Below, one piece after another: positions 19,817 through 29,635 of a stretch of 64,000 bases of DNA (the first letter of the stretch is position 1; every line of letters begins with the position of its first letter). The position numbers were made by a program, and so were the translations under genes. The notes under the pieces were generated by a model. It saw only the letters and a program-made list of their open reading frames with translations, searched no databases and was not told the DNA's origin. Source of the stretch: Colwellia sp. 12G3 (GTDB taxonomy: Bacteria; Pseudomonadota; Gammaproteobacteria; Enterobacterales; Alteromonadaceae); assembly GCF_002836775.1 (NCBI RefSeq), contig NZ_PJAQ01000012.1, forward strand, positions 1-64,000, in the 5' to 3' direction.

Positions 19817-21241
19817 ATGACTAATAAAATTCAACATCTTCATATCTTGGGCATTTGTGGCACCTTCATGGGAGGAATTGCTGCAATTGCTAAACAACTC
19901 GGCTTTAAAATCAGTGGCTCTGATGCCAATGTTTATCCGCCAATGAGTACTCAATTAGAGCAATTAGGCATTGAATTAATGTCAGGTTACCACGTTGAAA
20001 ACTTCTCTGATGATATCGATTTAGTTATTGTTGGTAATGCCATGTCTCGGGGCAATACTATGGTGGAATATATGCTTGATCGCAATATTCCCTATACATC
20101 TGGTCCCCAATGGTTACTCGACAATGTGTTAAAAGATCGCTGGGTTCTCGCTGTATCAGGTACGCATGGTAAAACCACAACAAGTAGCATGCTGGCGTGG
20201 ATTTTAGAATATGCCCATATGTCTCCTGGTTTTCTTATTGGTGGGGTGCCGCAAAACTTCTCTAGCTCTGCTCGTTTAGGTGATGCACCTTTCTTTGTTA
20301 TTGAAGCAGATGAATATGACAGTGCATTTTTTGATAAACGCTCTAAATTTGTGCATTATCGACCACGTACTCTAGTCATTAATAATTTAGAATTTGATCA
20401 TGCAGATATTTTTGATGATCTCAGTGATATTCAAAAACAATTTCACCACCTCATTCGCATGGTACCCAGTAATGGTTTGATTTTATCGCCCGCCAATGAG
20501 GAGGCTATTAGTGAAACGTTAGCCATGGGGTGTTGGACACCTACGGAATTTTCTAATAAAGAGTCTCAACAACACACAGACCTAGAAATGGGCTGGCAAG
20601 TTGAAAAATTAAATGCGCAAGGTAGTGAGTTTATCGTTAAATTTAACGGTAAAAAGCAAGGTGTTGTTAAGTGGGATCTTATTGGTGATTTCAATATTGA
20701 TAATGCGGTGATGGCAATAGCTGCTGCACGTCATGCCGGTGTGCCAAGTTCTGTTTCTACGGAAGCCTTGGCCGAATTTATCAATACTAAGCGCCGTTTT
20801 GAACTGCGTGGCACAGTTAATAATATTAGTGTCTATGATGATTTTGCTCATCACCCAACAGCCATTGCAAAAACATTAGCAGGTGTACGTGCTAAACTTT
20901 CACAAAAAGATAATGAACAAGCACAAGTTGGGCGTATTTTTGCGGTATTAGAGCTTAGATCGAATACCATGAAGTCAGGAATACATAAAGAATCACTACC
21001 TCAATCCTTTATTGACGCGGATCAAGTCTTTATTTATCAAGATGAGCAAATAACTTGGTCAGTGAGTGATTTAATTCATCAATGTAAACCAACTTGTCAA
21101 GTTGAAGAAAATTTTGAAAAATTAGTTAAGGATATAGCTCAACAAGCCCATGCGGGCGATATAATTGTTGTTATGAGTAATGGTAGTTTTGCCGGCATAC
21201 ATGACAAGTTATTGAACCGTTTGGCGAATATAACCGTATAA
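19817..21241 (+). CDS. mpl: UDP-N-acetylmuramate:L-alanyl-gamma-D-glutamyl-meso-diaminopimelate ligase
   Basis: A murein-recycling ligase that joins the recovered tripeptide to UDP-MurNAc. IHILGICGTFMGG-type N-terminus (here HLHILGICGTFMGGIAAIAK), P-loop SGTHGKTTTSSMLAWIL, the Mur-ligase motif EADEYDSAFFDKRSKFVHY, and YDDFAHHPTAI before the C-terminal domain. 474 aa from the ATG of MTNKIQHL, which fits E. coli Mpl. A 16-codon upstream extension is hydrophobic and not conserved. Divergent from the reductase gene. Confidence 0.95.
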   Translation: MTNKIQHLHILGICGTFMGGIAAIAKQLGFKISGSDANVYPPMSTQLEQLGIELMSGYHVENFSDDIDLVIVGNAMSRGNTMVEYMLDRNIPYTSGPQWLLDNVLKDRWVLAVSGTHGKTTTSSMLAWILEYAHMSPGFLIGGVPQNFSSSARLGDAPFFVIEADEYDSAFFDKRSKFVHYRPRTLVINNLEFDHADIFDDLSDIQKQFHHLIRMVPSNGLILSPANEEAISETLAMGCWTPTEFSNKESQQHTDLEMGWQVEKLNAQGSEFIVKFNGKKQGVVKWDLIGDFNIDNAVMAIAAARHAGVPSSVSTEALAEFINTKRRFELRGTVNNISVYDDFAHHPTAIAKTLAGVRAKLSQKDNEQAQVGRIFAVLELRSNTMKSGIHKESLPQSFIDADQVFIYQDEQITWSVSDLIHQCKPTCQVEENFEKLVKDIAQQAHAGDIIVVMSNGSFAGIHDKLLNRLANITV

Positions 21242-21312
21242 AATAAAGCCTGTTTAAATAAAATAGTTTTACCAATTTAGCTTAATCAAAATAGTAAAGA
21301 GAACTTAGCATA

Positions 21313-21813
21313 ATGACTGTATTAACAATACTTACCGCACCAAATGATAAACTTATAGACCAAGCAGTACCTGTATCTGATGTAAGTCAAATTCAGGTGT
21401 TAATCGATGACCTACTTGAAACTCTGTACGATACTGAAGATGGGATCGGTTTAGCCGCAACACAAGTTGGACGTAGTGAAGCCGTAGTGGTTATTGATAT
21501 TTCTGAGGATCGTGATGAACCACTTGTCTTAGTAAATCCGGTGATAACTCACGGTGAAGCAACAGCGAAAGGGCAAGAAGGCTGTTTATCTATACCTGGC
21601 TACTATGCGGATGTTGAGCGTTTCACCCACGTTACGGTAGAAGCATTAGACCGTAACGGGAAAGAACTTACTATCACGAGTGATGAGTTTCTGGCCATTG
21701 TGATGCAACATGAAATAGACCATTTGAAAGGTAAGTTATTTATTGACTATTTATCGCCGTTAAAACAACAAATGGCACTTAAAAAAGTTAAGAAAACGAT
21801 TAAAAATGGTTAG
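21313..21813 (+). CDS. def: Peptide deformylase
   Basis: Removes the formyl group from new N-termini. All three motifs are intact: GIGLAATQVG, EGCLSIPG with metal ligand C91, and QHEIDHLKG with H133, E134 and H137. 166 aa. It is not beside fmt, the usual partner of the main def gene, so it may be a second copy. It starts a short run with ubiX. Confidence 0.95.
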   Translation: MTVLTILTAPNDKLIDQAVPVSDVSQIQVLIDDLLETLYDTEDGIGLAATQVGRSEAVVVIDISEDRDEPLVLVNPVITHGEATAKGQEGCLSIPGYYADVERFTHVTVEALDRNGKELTITSDEFLAIVMQHEIDHLKGKLFIDYLSPLKQQMALKKVKKTIKNG

Positions 21814-21879
21814 GAATAGTCACAGACTAAACCGTGAGTGTGCGAACTAATGATACGAAATTCGAATAAGGAGGGTAAG

Positions 21880-22500
21880 GTGAAAAATGAATTTAATGGT
21901 AAAATAACCCTCGCCATAACCGGTGCCTCAGGTGCTTCTTATGCCTTACGTCTAATTGAATGTTTAATCTCAGCAAACTATCAACTCTATATTTTGTGCT
22001 CAAGTGCTGGTCGTATTGTCTTGGATACGGAAGTGGGGGTAAAAATCCCTGGAGCTCCTGAAGCTGCCAGTAAGTTTCTTACTGAAAAGTATCAGGCAAA
22101 AGATAAACAAATAACGGTTTTTGGTAAGGAGCAATGGTTCTCTCCCGTTGCTTCGGGCTCTTCAGCACCAAAAAAAATGGTTGTTTGTCCGTGTTCTACC
22201 GGAACTATGGCTGCTATTTGCCATGGCATGAGCGACAATTTAATTGAACGTGCAGCCGATGTAGTAATAAAAGAACGAGGTCAGTTAATTTTAATGGTAA
22301 GGGAAACCCCTTATTCAACCTTACATTTACAGAACATGTTAAGTCTCTCTCAGCAAGGAGTCACTATTATGCCAGCCTCCCCTGGGTTTTATCATAAGGC
22401 TGAGACTATTGAAGACCTCATTGATTTTATGGTAGGTCGTGTATTAGATCACCTTGGTATTGAACAAGATATAATGCCACGCTGGGGTTATAACATTTAA
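21880..22500 (+). CDS. ubiX: Flavin prenyltransferase UbiX
   Basis: Makes prenylated FMN, the cofactor of UbiD decarboxylase in ubiquinone synthesis. The N-terminal [17 protein letters not shown] is the flavin-binding motif. [20 protein letters not shown] and the ending region [14 protein letters not shown] and MPASPGFYH are family signatures. The start is a GTG five bases after AAGGAGG. An earlier in-frame GTG at 21838 lacks a site. 206 aa, normal for the family. Confidence 0.94.
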   Translation: MKNEFNGKITLAITGASGASYALRLIECLISANYQLYILCSSAGRIVLDTEVGVKIPGAPEAASKFLTEKYQAKDKQITVFGKEQWFSPVASGSSAPKKMVVCPCSTGTMAAICHGMSDNLIERAADVVIKERGQLILMVRETPYSTLHLQNMLSLSQQGVTIMPASPGFYHKAETIEDLIDFMVGRVLDHLGIEQDIMPRWGYNI

Positions 22501-22518
22501 AGGTAATATTTTGGACAT

Positions 22519-22546
22519 AAAAAAAGCGACGTCAGTCGCTTTTTTT
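22519..22546. terminator. Bidirectional terminator between ubiX and cheX
   Basis: AAAAAAAGCGAC and GTCGCTTTTTTT pair perfectly around GTCA. It lies between convergent genes. Confidence 0.93.
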
Positions 22547-22586
22547 ATGCGTTAATTACGGGTGTAATGCACACGGTTATTTTTAT

Positions 22587-23051
22587 CTACTCATCAAAAC
22601 TGAATTCAATATAAGCTCGGCCTAATTCACTTTTAAGTGGAATAATAACGATAGGTCCTTTAGCTTTATGATGAATAGAATGGTTTTTTCCAGAAACAAC
22701 AATAGGGGTAGCCATATCAAATTCAATGCCTTTTTCACTGAGCATACGCTTTGCGCCGCCAGTAACCATATTTGTTATTTCACCGACTAAATCAATAATT
22801 TCTTCATTAACTACATCAGGTGCTTCACCGACCATCTTTTTCATGGTGGCTAATGCTAAGCCTCCTTCAAAAGTTATTGATAATGAACCCTTTGCTTGAT
22901 CACTGACCATACCAATTAGACCTGAAACATCCCCTAAGGCGACTTCATTTTTTTTAAGTCGCGGTTTTTCTGGAATTAATTCCATTTGAGCCATCGTTGA
23001 CATGACATTAAGCATTGAAGATAAAAATGGATTGATAAACTCTACATTCAT
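22587..23051 (-). CDS. cheX: CheX-like chemotaxis phosphatase domain protein
   Basis: A 154-aa stand-alone CheC/CheX-fold protein. The catalytic ExxN pair, E91 and N94, is in DLVGEITNMVTGGAKRML, and the single motif fits CheX rather than CheC. The family dephosphorylates CheY-type receivers. No chemotaxis genes are adjacent. It is an orphan copy, as in other Alteromonadales and Vibrios, so its receiver partner is unknown. Confidence 0.88.
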   Translation of the reverse strand: MNVEFINPFLSSMLNVMSTMAQMELIPEKPRLKKNEVALGDVSGLIGMVSDQAKGSLSITFEGGLALATMKKMVGEAPDVVNEEIIDLVGEITNMVTGGAKRMLSEKGIEFDMATPIVVSGKNHSIHHKAKGPIVIIPLKSELGRAYIEFSFDE

Positions 23052-23173
23052 GAAGGTTCCGAATCTTAACTGTTTAGATAAAGTGCTTAATCTGATTCTG
23101 CATGCTTATTTTACAAATGTAAATCAAATAGCGTGATAGTTGTATAATTTGTGTAGTAAATAGCTAGGCGACT

Positions 23174-23701
23174 TTACTCGTGAACCAATTGGGAAGTAAT
23201 TTTTTCTTCTTTACTCCTGTGGTCAAAAGTTAAGCTCCCAAAAAAAGCTTTACCTTGAAGATCTACACCTTGAAAATTAACTGTATTGACTTGCTTAGGG
23301 TAAGTATCGGTGAGTATTGCATTTTTTACCACCATTTGTGATAAAAAAGTTTGCTGTGTACTTTCTTGGTAGGCTATTATTTTTCCTGAAATGACTTCAA
23401 AACCAAGCCAATTGAGTGGTACTTTTATCTTATTTTGCGTTAAGGTAAATTGTTGTTCAAAATACTGCTGAATATATAAGTCATAATTTTTATGCTCTGC
23501 TGAAAAGTGAATCTGTTTACCCTCAGCAATAGCATTTTCAATGTCATGGCCAGTATATTGATGAATTATTTCAATACGTTGAGTTTTTGGGTTGACATTT
23601 AGGTCGCTCACCCCAAAAAAATAGGTGTGACCTGTAGCTGAAGCTACAAGTCCCACATAAAAGTAGATAGCAATGATGTACTTGCTAAACACTTTACTCA
23701 T
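23174..23701 (-). CDS. DUF6702 family exported protein
   Basis: A 175-aa protein with a signal peptide (to about residue 24, VASATGHTYFFG). The start HTYFFGVSDLNVNPKTQRIE is typical of DUF6702 proteins found downstream of M1 peptidases. Its ATG overlaps the stop codon of the upstream peptidase gene by one base (TAATG), so the two are translationally coupled. The role is unknown; a periplasmic partner of the peptidase is plausible from context only. Confidence 0.8.
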   Translation of the reverse strand: MSKVFSKYIIAIYFYVGLVASATGHTYFFGVSDLNVNPKTQRIEIIHQYTGHDIENAIAEGKQIHFSAEHKNYDLYIQQYFEQQFTLTQNKIKVPLNWLGFEVISGKIIAYQESTQQTFLSQMVVKNAILTDTYPKQVNTVNFQGVDLQGKAFFGSLTFDHRSKEEKITSQLVHE

Positions 23702-26079
23702 TATTGGCCTTCTTCTTTATGTTCTTTCTCATCGTTGATTTTCTCAACTGAAATATCTTTAAGCTTCTTATTATAATCACGCATCATATCTTTCTTCTTT
23801 TCTTTATAAAGTTCAAAACGAGATTGAATAGGGCGTGCAGGCCAGTAGTTATTATTTACGTTCACGTCAGCAGTTTCCCAATTGGCATCTAGCGCAATTG
23901 CGGTAATTTCTTTCTGACGTATTAATAGCTTAGATACATTTTTACTATCTCTACGCCAAATTTCAGCGGGAATATACACATGCTCTGTTGTGCTATCAGC
24001 ATAAGTAATATCAAGTAAAATTGGCATGACTAAACCACCATGATTGGAAAAGTCTATTACATAGAATTTACTGTCATTAACTAACAAGTCTTTTTGCCAA
24101 GGTTTTAACTCTGCGTGTGCTTTATTATATTTATTGCGATCAGCATTGGTGGCGGTAAACTTGTCATGCTCATTGTAAAAGTCTAATAATTCTGGCTTAT
24201 CTTGCGTACGAACCCATTGGTCTTTGTTGCGTAAATCACTGATGAATTCAGGCTGTTCGTTATCTAACGCACGTTCCCAAGCTTCTTCCACATCAGGGTT
24301 TTGGCTATTTGGGCGATATAAATAAACATTATCAATCGCTAAATCAACGTGATCAGTGGTGTAGAACCAGCCACGCCAGAACCAATCTAAATCAACTGCT
24401 GAGGCATCTTCCATAGTACGGAAAAAATCAGCTGGCGTAGGGCGTTTAAACTTCCAACGTTGAGCATATTCTTTAAAAGCAAAATCAAACAGCTCACGAC
24501 CCATAATGGTTTCACGCAAAATATTTAATGCCGTTGCGGGTTTGCCATACGCGTTATTGCCAAATTGTAAAATAGACTCAGAATTGGTCATGATAGGTAC
24601 TTGGTTGGTGCTTTTCATATAGCTGGTAATCTTTGACGCATGGCCACGACGAGATGGATAACCTTCTTCCCATGATTGCTCAGCAAGGAATTGTAAAAAG
24701 GTATTCAAGCCCTCATCCATCCATGTCCACTGACGTTCATCAGAATTAACAATCATAGGGAAGTAGTTGTGACCAACTTCATGAATAATAACGCCAACTA
24801 AGCTGTATTTAGTTCGACGAGAATAGGTTTTATCACCCGTTTTTTTATCTACAGTAGGACGAGGACCATTGAAGGTGATCATTGGGTATTCCATGCCACC
24901 TACAGGACCGTTAACTGAAATAGAAACAGGGTAAGGGTAATCAAAAGTATATTTACTGTATTGCTCCATTGTATGAATTATGGCTTCAGTAGAATATTTC
25001 TCCCAAAGAGGGTTACCTTCGTTAGGGTAAAACGACATGGCCATAGTATCGCTACTACCTTGTTGATAACCTTGCGCGTCCCAAATGAACTTTCGGCTTG
25101 AAGCAAAGGCAAAATCACGAATGTTTTTAGCTTTAAAGTGCCATGTTTTTGTTTTACTACTGCGTGATTTTTCATTCGCTAATGCTTCTGCAGGCGTAAT
25201 GATTAATACAGGTTTTTTAGCTTTTTTAGCTTGCTCCAAACGTTTTATTTGCGTGCTAGTGAGGACTTTATTTTCATTTTGTAAAACACCTGTAGCTGCC
25301 ACAACATGATCGGCAGGTACGGTAATTTTTACATCGTAGTCACCAAACTCTAAGGTGAACTCACCACTGCCCAAAAATTGTTTGTTTTGCCAGCCCATTG
25401 CATCGTAGTATGCCGCTGCTCTTGGAAACCAACTCGCAATTTCATAAAGGTAGTTATCATCTTCTTTAAAGTATTCATAACCAGAACGACCACCTAGCAC
25501 TTTTTGCTCATGTAGTTGGTAATGCCAATTAATCTTTATTTCGACACTGGCACCAGACTTTAATGGTTTAGGTAGATCAATACGCATCATAGTGCCATTG
25601 ATTACATAATTTATCGGTTTATCATTACTTGCCGTTACTTTAGTGATCCCATAACCACCATCGAAAGCAGGTGTTTCAACCAAGGCGCGAAAACTATTAA
25701 AAGTGACTTTATCCTTGCTTGGCGCAGTATTTGTCATTTTGTAAGCTGAATCACGCTTCATCCGATTTTGGTCAAGCTGTAACCATAAATAGCGCAAGGT
25801 GTCAGGAGAATTGTTTTGATAGTCCATTACTTGTGCGCCAGTTAAACGCTGATTTTTATCATCTATGGCAATGGAAATGTCATAATCAACTTTTTGCTGC
25901 CAATACTGATGACCGGGTGCACCTGAAGCAGTACGATAAATATTTGGTGTCGGTAAAACTTCTTCTAATTGACGAAATTTATCGTCGAAGGCAGCTTTAC
26001 TTGCCTGGCTATCTGCTGACAGTAAGCCAGAACAAGCCAGTACTAAGCCAATTAAGGCAGTAGAGGTTGAATATTTCAT
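23701..26079 (-). CDS. M1 family metallopeptidase (exported)
   Basis: A large zinc aminopeptidase-like protein, 792 aa from the ATG of MKYSTSTALIGLVLACSGLL, with a signal peptide or possible lipobox (VLACSG). The zinc site is HEVGHNYFPM with the third ligand in TWMDEGLNTF. The substrate-site motif GGMEYP replaces the usual GAMEN. A long Lys/Glu-rich tail follows from about 760. A GTG eight codons earlier is possible but has no site. Operon with the DUF6702 gene. Confidence 0.92.
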   Translation of the reverse strand: MKYSTSTALIGLVLACSGLLSADSQASKAAFDDKFRQLEEVLPTPNIYRTASGAPGHQYWQQKVDYDISIAIDDKNQRLTGAQVMDYQNNSPDTLRYLWLQLDQNRMKRDSAYKMTNTAPSKDKVTFNSFRALVETPAFDGGYGITKVTASNDKPINYVINGTMMRIDLPKPLKSGASVEIKINWHYQLHEQKVLGGRSGYEYFKEDDNYLYEIASWFPRAAAYYDAMGWQNKQFLGSGEFTLEFGDYDVKITVPADHVVAATGVLQNENKVLTSTQIKRLEQAKKAKKPVLIITPAEALANEKSRSSKTKTWHFKAKNIRDFAFASSRKFIWDAQGYQQGSSDTMAMSFYPNEGNPLWEKYSTEAIIHTMEQYSKYTFDYPYPVSISVNGPVGGMEYPMITFNGPRPTVDKKTGDKTYSRRTKYSLVGVIIHEVGHNYFPMIVNSDERQWTWMDEGLNTFLQFLAEQSWEEGYPSRRGHASKITSYMKSTNQVPIMTNSESILQFGNNAYGKPATALNILRETIMGRELFDFAFKEYAQRWKFKRPTPADFFRTMEDASAVDLDWFWRGWFYTTDHVDLAIDNVYLYRPNSQNPDVEEAWERALDNEQPEFISDLRNKDQWVRTQDKPELLDFYNEHDKFTATNADRNKYNKAHAELKPWQKDLLVNDSKFYVIDFSNHGGLVMPILLDITYADSTTEHVYIPAEIWRRDSKNVSKLLIRQKEITAIALDANWETADVNVNNNYWPARPIQSRFELYKEKKKDMMRDYNKKLKDISVEKINDEKEHKEEGQ

Positions 26080-26251
26080 AATTTTCCAAAGTGAGAGTGA
26101 CACACGCTTTTAACGTTTTTTGTAGAATGTATACAATATTTAATACTGATATGGGTTTTATACCATAATCAGAAACACCTTGTTACTTGTAAGGGAAATA
26201 TTTGCGATAAAAAGTAGCATTAATAAGATTAACGGCGGGACTTGAGGGCGA

Positions 26252-26692
26252 TTAAGCTTTATTACAGTTTTTACAACGACCGTGTGCTTCAACAATTTGA
26301 TGACTGATGGTAAAGCCATTAGCGTCTGCCATTGTGCGTAGAGCTAAATCAAAGTTGTTAGATTGTATTTCTTCAACATGACCACATTCATCGCAAATTA
26401 AGAGTTGTACAGGGTGATTACATTCACCGAAATGGTGACACATGATAAAGGCATTAATTGATTCTATTTTATGGACGAAACCTTGCTTAGATAAGAAATC
26501 TAAAGCACGATAAATAGTCGCAGGTTTTGCAGCAGCATCTAACTCTTTCAGCTCGGCTAATAAATCATAGGCGCCAACGGCTCCTTGACGATTGGCCAAC
26601 AACAAAAAAACTTGTTCTCTAACTTTAGTAAAACGCGCGCCTTTTTTTTGGCAAACGAGTTGTGCTTGTTGTAGTAAGGATTCTGCCGTCAT
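26252..26692 (-). CDS. zur: Zinc uptake regulator Zur (Fur family)
   Basis: A 146-aa zinc-sensing repressor. The winged-helix DNA-binding part has the recognition region AAKPATIYRALDFLSKQGFVH. The metal sites include CHHFGECNHPVQLLICDECGH and the C-terminal HGRCKNCNK. The C-x2-C pairs and C-terminal CxxC are those of Zur rather than Fur. Monocistronic, divergent from nagX. A Zur-like box is visible upstream of the MerC-type gene in this window. Confidence 0.93.
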   Translation of the reverse strand: MTAESLLQQAQLVCQKKGARFTKVREQVFLLLANRQGAVGAYDLLAELKELDAAAKPATIYRALDFLSKQGFVHKIESINAFIMCHHFGECNHPVQLLICDECGHVEEIQSNNFDLALRTMADANGFTISHQIVEAHGRCKNCNKA

Positions 26693-26880
26693 GGTGCTAT
26701 TCGTTATTTCTAGTCTAAGAACGTATCAGTTTTCCAGTGTATCATAGCTATTTATCGGGGCGTAAATATTTTTAACTTAGAGTATTCATATAGCTAGTAT
26801 AGTTTGCTAGGTCGTGTTTAAGCATCTAGTTATAAACAATTCGCCATTTATTTAACCTTACCTTACAATGACGCATATTT

Positions 26881-26908
26881 ACCAGAAAGACAGCGCTGTC
26901 TTTCTGGT
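26881..26908. promoter_or_regulatory. Perfect 28-bp palindrome upstream of nagX; probable LacI-family (NagR) operator
   Basis: The arms ACCAGAAAGACAGC and GCTGTCTTTCTGGT meet at a central CG. The core GACAGCGCTGTC has the CG-centred symmetry of LacI-family operators. It lies 34-61 bp before the nagX ATG. It could also fold as a hairpin with a weak T run, but no + strand gene precedes it. Confidence 0.55.
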
Positions 26909-26941
26909 TTTTCTAATAATAGAATTTGGTAGGAAATTAAC

Positions 26942-28018
26942 ATGACTCGTTACCTCGCGCTCGATGCTTTTAGAGGCATTACCATAGCTTTAATGATTTT
27001 AGTGAATACGCCAGGAACATGGTCGCATGTATATACTCCCTTATTACACGCAGAGTGGAATGGTGCAACACCTACAGATTTAGTTTTCCCGTTTTTCCTA
27101 TTTATTATTGGCTCCGCCATGTTTTTTTCCTTCAAGAAAAGTAACTTCGCTGCCAGTTCTGAGCAATTTAGTAAAATAATTAAACGTGGCTTTATCATGT
27201 TTCTTATTGGCTTTATGCTCAATGTTATTCCATTTACCACTAATGTTGAAGATTGGCGCATTATGGGCGTCTTGCAACGTATCGGTATTGCTTACGCGGT
27301 AGCAGCCTGTTTAGTTTTAATCTTTAACCGTACAGGTATACTTATTGCATCAGCTATCATTTTGTTAGCTTATTGGGCATTACTGCTTAGTGTTGGAGAC
27401 GGAGCCTTAACCATTGATGGTAATATTATTCGCCAATTTGATTTAGCTGTATTTGGTGCTAACCACATGTATACCATGCGTGGTGTTGCTTTTGAGCCAG
27501 AAGGGTTATTAAGTACTATTCCAGCCATAGTGAATATGCTGCTTGGTTTTGAATTGACGCGTTATTTAACCAGTATTGAAGATAAAAGAAGTAGCGTTAT
27601 TAAGTTAACGCTTATTGGGGGATTAGCGATAGGCTTTGGTGTATTATGGGGTTTAGTCTTACCGATTAATAAGTCGTTATGGACACCGTCTTATGTCATT
27701 TATACCACCGGTTTTGCTTGTCTATTACTGGCAGCATTTATCTGGTTAATTGATATCATGAAGCAAGTGACATTAGCAGAGCCTTTACTGGTTTATGGCA
27801 CCAACCCTCTATTTGTCTATGTGTTGTCATTTTTAGTGGTAACAGTGTACTTGAACATTAATATTGGCGATGTCTCCATGTATGCATGGTTATATCAACA
27901 ACTGAGTGAAGTGTTTGCACCTAAATTAGCCTCTTTTATTTTTGCTTTTTCGCATGTGGCATTTTTCTGGTATGTTTCGTTAAAGCTTTATCAACGCAAA
28001 ATATTTATCAAAATATAA
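26942..28018 (+). CDS. nagX: NagX-like membrane acyltransferase (DUF5009)
   Basis: A 358-aa inner-membrane protein with about 10 hydrophobic segments. It begins with RYLALDAFRGITIALMILVN and has PTDLVFPFFLFIIGSAMFFS and LQRIGIAYAVAA, the pattern of bacterial relatives of heparan-alpha-glucosaminide N-acetyltransferase. In Shewanella-type genomes nagX belongs to N-acetylglucosamine/chitin catabolic loci. Here it stands alone, but the LacI-like palindrome upstream supports membership of that regulon. A TAGGAAA site precedes the ATG. The precise substrate is unproven. Confidence 0.85.
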   Translation: MTRYLALDAFRGITIALMILVNTPGTWSHVYTPLLHAEWNGATPTDLVFPFFLFIIGSAMFFSFKKSNFAASSEQFSKIIKRGFIMFLIGFMLNVIPFTTNVEDWRIMGVLQRIGIAYAVAACLVLIFNRTGILIASAIILLAYWALLLSVGDGALTIDGNIIRQFDLAVFGANHMYTMRGVAFEPEGLLSTIPAIVNMLLGFELTRYLTSIEDKRSSVIKLTLIGGLAIGFGVLWGLVLPINKSLWTPSYVIYTTGFACLLLAAFIWLIDIMKQVTLAEPLLVYGTNPLFVYVLSFLVVTVYLNINIGDVSMYAWLYQQLSEVFAPKLASFIFAFSHVAFFWYVSLKLYQRKIFIKI

Positions 28019-28122
28019 TGGTAATATTCAACTATTAAGATTAATTTTTTACCTAAATTAAGGGCTGAAAAAAACTATCAAAAAACCTTATTTTTGTTAT
28101 GCTTATCATATGATTTTTAATT

Positions 28123-29514
28123 ATGAATCATCATAAAAATAAGGAGTCGTTTTTAAGAGTGAATAAAGCTAAACTCAGCCAAGATGAAAACTTGTCTTTT
28201 AAAGTTAGTCACCGATTATTACCGCAAGCCTATCAGCGTATTGATTTGTACTTCTCACTGCCGGTTGAAATGGGTATAAACCCCAGCACCCTAAACGAAG
28301 AAGAATTTTTCTACTCGAATATTAAAAACCATAGCGCCTATTACGCTGCTCAATTACACTTGCCATTAGTGAGAAGTCGCTTTATTAGCCAAAATAAAGG
28401 TGGACAAAGTGACTATCGATTAAACCTTAACTTATATTCCTATCAGGTTAAGAAGGCACTCGATGCAGATATCAAACAAACATTAAAATTAAAAGCGGCA
28501 GAAGAATTTTATCCTGCGGCGATTGAATTAGCAGAACAAACTATCACGCTGACCAAAAAATTAAGGCGATATACCCCTTCAGATAAAAAACTGAATTCAT
28601 TTTTTGAGAATGCAGATAACTATTTAAGTTGGCACATAGAGCAGTCTTTCTTAAAATTACTGACCAAGGGCCCGAAAAGTGCGGAATTTACCGCGGAAAG
28701 AGAGCTGCTGTTAAATTTATGTCGAAGTGAAAATGAATATCGCATTGACAATAAATATAACTCACAAGTTACTCTTGATGATGCTAATCGTATCACTAAT
28801 AAAATGCGCCTTTTACAACGTTTAATAGAATATGGAGTGGTTTTTCAACGGAAAACTCGCTACTTAAATGTTAATTTGAAACGTTTTGTCCGCGGCATTG
28901 TTACTGCCGTCATCATGGCTTTTGTCATGCTATTAGTATTAAATGCACGCACTAACTTTACCGAAGTCACGGTTGCTCTAGTGGCTTTTTTAGGGCTTAT
29001 TTATGGACTACGAGAAACCTTTAAAGAAGACTTAACCAGCTTGATATGGCGTAAAATTCAAAAAGGTCGACCAAAATGGCAAAATCTCTTTACTCATAGC
29101 GTCACTAAAAAACGTATTTTGAGTCAAATACTTTGGTTGGAATATATAAAAAACAAAGACTTACCGGAAAAAGTTAATGATATGTTTCAGCTGCGCGGAC
29201 AGCAAAATAAACAGGATGCCCAATTATTGCATTTTCGCTGCGATAATAAGGTAATGGCTAAAGAGTTCTTACCTGGCTATGATGAAATTCAGCAACAAAC
29301 ATTTTTTAATTTAACGCCCTTTGTTCGTTTTCTGAAAAAAGGGGCGGGTCGACTATATAGCTTAGAAGGGCAAAAAATATCAAATCAAGCGGTAGAACGA
29401 CGTTATCAAATTAACCTTATTTTACGCCATAGCTGTCAGGGTGAAGAATCTTTACAGCGTTTTAAAATTACTTTAAATCGCTCAGAAATAGTCAATATCG
29501 AACCAATAAAATAG
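28123..29514 (+). CDS. Conserved membrane protein of unknown function
   Basis: A 463-aa protein I do not recognise. Residues 1-255 are soluble and charged (FKVSHRLLPQAYQRIDLYFS near the start). Two adjacent hydrophobic helices at about 262-297 (GIVTAVIMAFVMLLVLNA, VTVALVAFLGLIYGL) form a hairpin. A basic 165-residue C-terminal domain follows (FKEDLTSLIWRKIQKGRPKW). Both large domains should face the cytoplasm. The start is uncertain: the ATG has no clear SD, and AAGGAG lies 12 bases before an in-frame GTG at codon 13. Confidence 0.7.
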   Translation: MNHHKNKESFLRVNKAKLSQDENLSFKVSHRLLPQAYQRIDLYFSLPVEMGINPSTLNEEEFFYSNIKNHSAYYAAQLHLPLVRSRFISQNKGGQSDYRLNLNLYSYQVKKALDADIKQTLKLKAAEEFYPAAIELAEQTITLTKKLRRYTPSDKKLNSFFENADNYLSWHIEQSFLKLLTKGPKSAEFTAERELLLNLCRSENEYRIDNKYNSQVTLDDANRITNKMRLLQRLIEYGVVFQRKTRYLNVNLKRFVRGIVTAVIMAFVMLLVLNARTNFTEVTVALVAFLGLIYGLRETFKEDLTSLIWRKIQKGRPKWQNLFTHSVTKKRILSQILWLEYIKNKDLPEKVNDMFQLRGQQNKQDAQLLHFRCDNKVMAKEFLPGYDEIQQQTFFNLTPFVRFLKKGAGRLYSLEGQKISNQAVERRYQINLILRHSCQGEESLQRFKITLNRSEIVNIEPIK

Positions 29515-29574
29515 CTGAACTGCTAGGGTGCAGTCTATTGTTCCCTATGCAAGTCAGTATCACTTAGTTATTGC

Positions 29575-29603
29575 TTGCTTTTACTGGCCACTTTCCCTAC
29601 AAT
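29575..29603 (+). promoter_or_regulatory. Promoter of the rpsF operon
   Basis: A -35 element TTGCTT and -10 TACAAT are separated by 17 bases, about 90 bp before rpsF. Confidence 0.55.
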
Positions 29604-29635
29604 ACGCCTCCTTAATTCAGCCTGAACTTTTGTTC

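Noticed and set aside
26881-26908. The nagX palindrome as a terminator
   Set aside because: The stem has almost no loop and no + strand gene precedes it. An operator is the better reading, though a hairpin remains possible.
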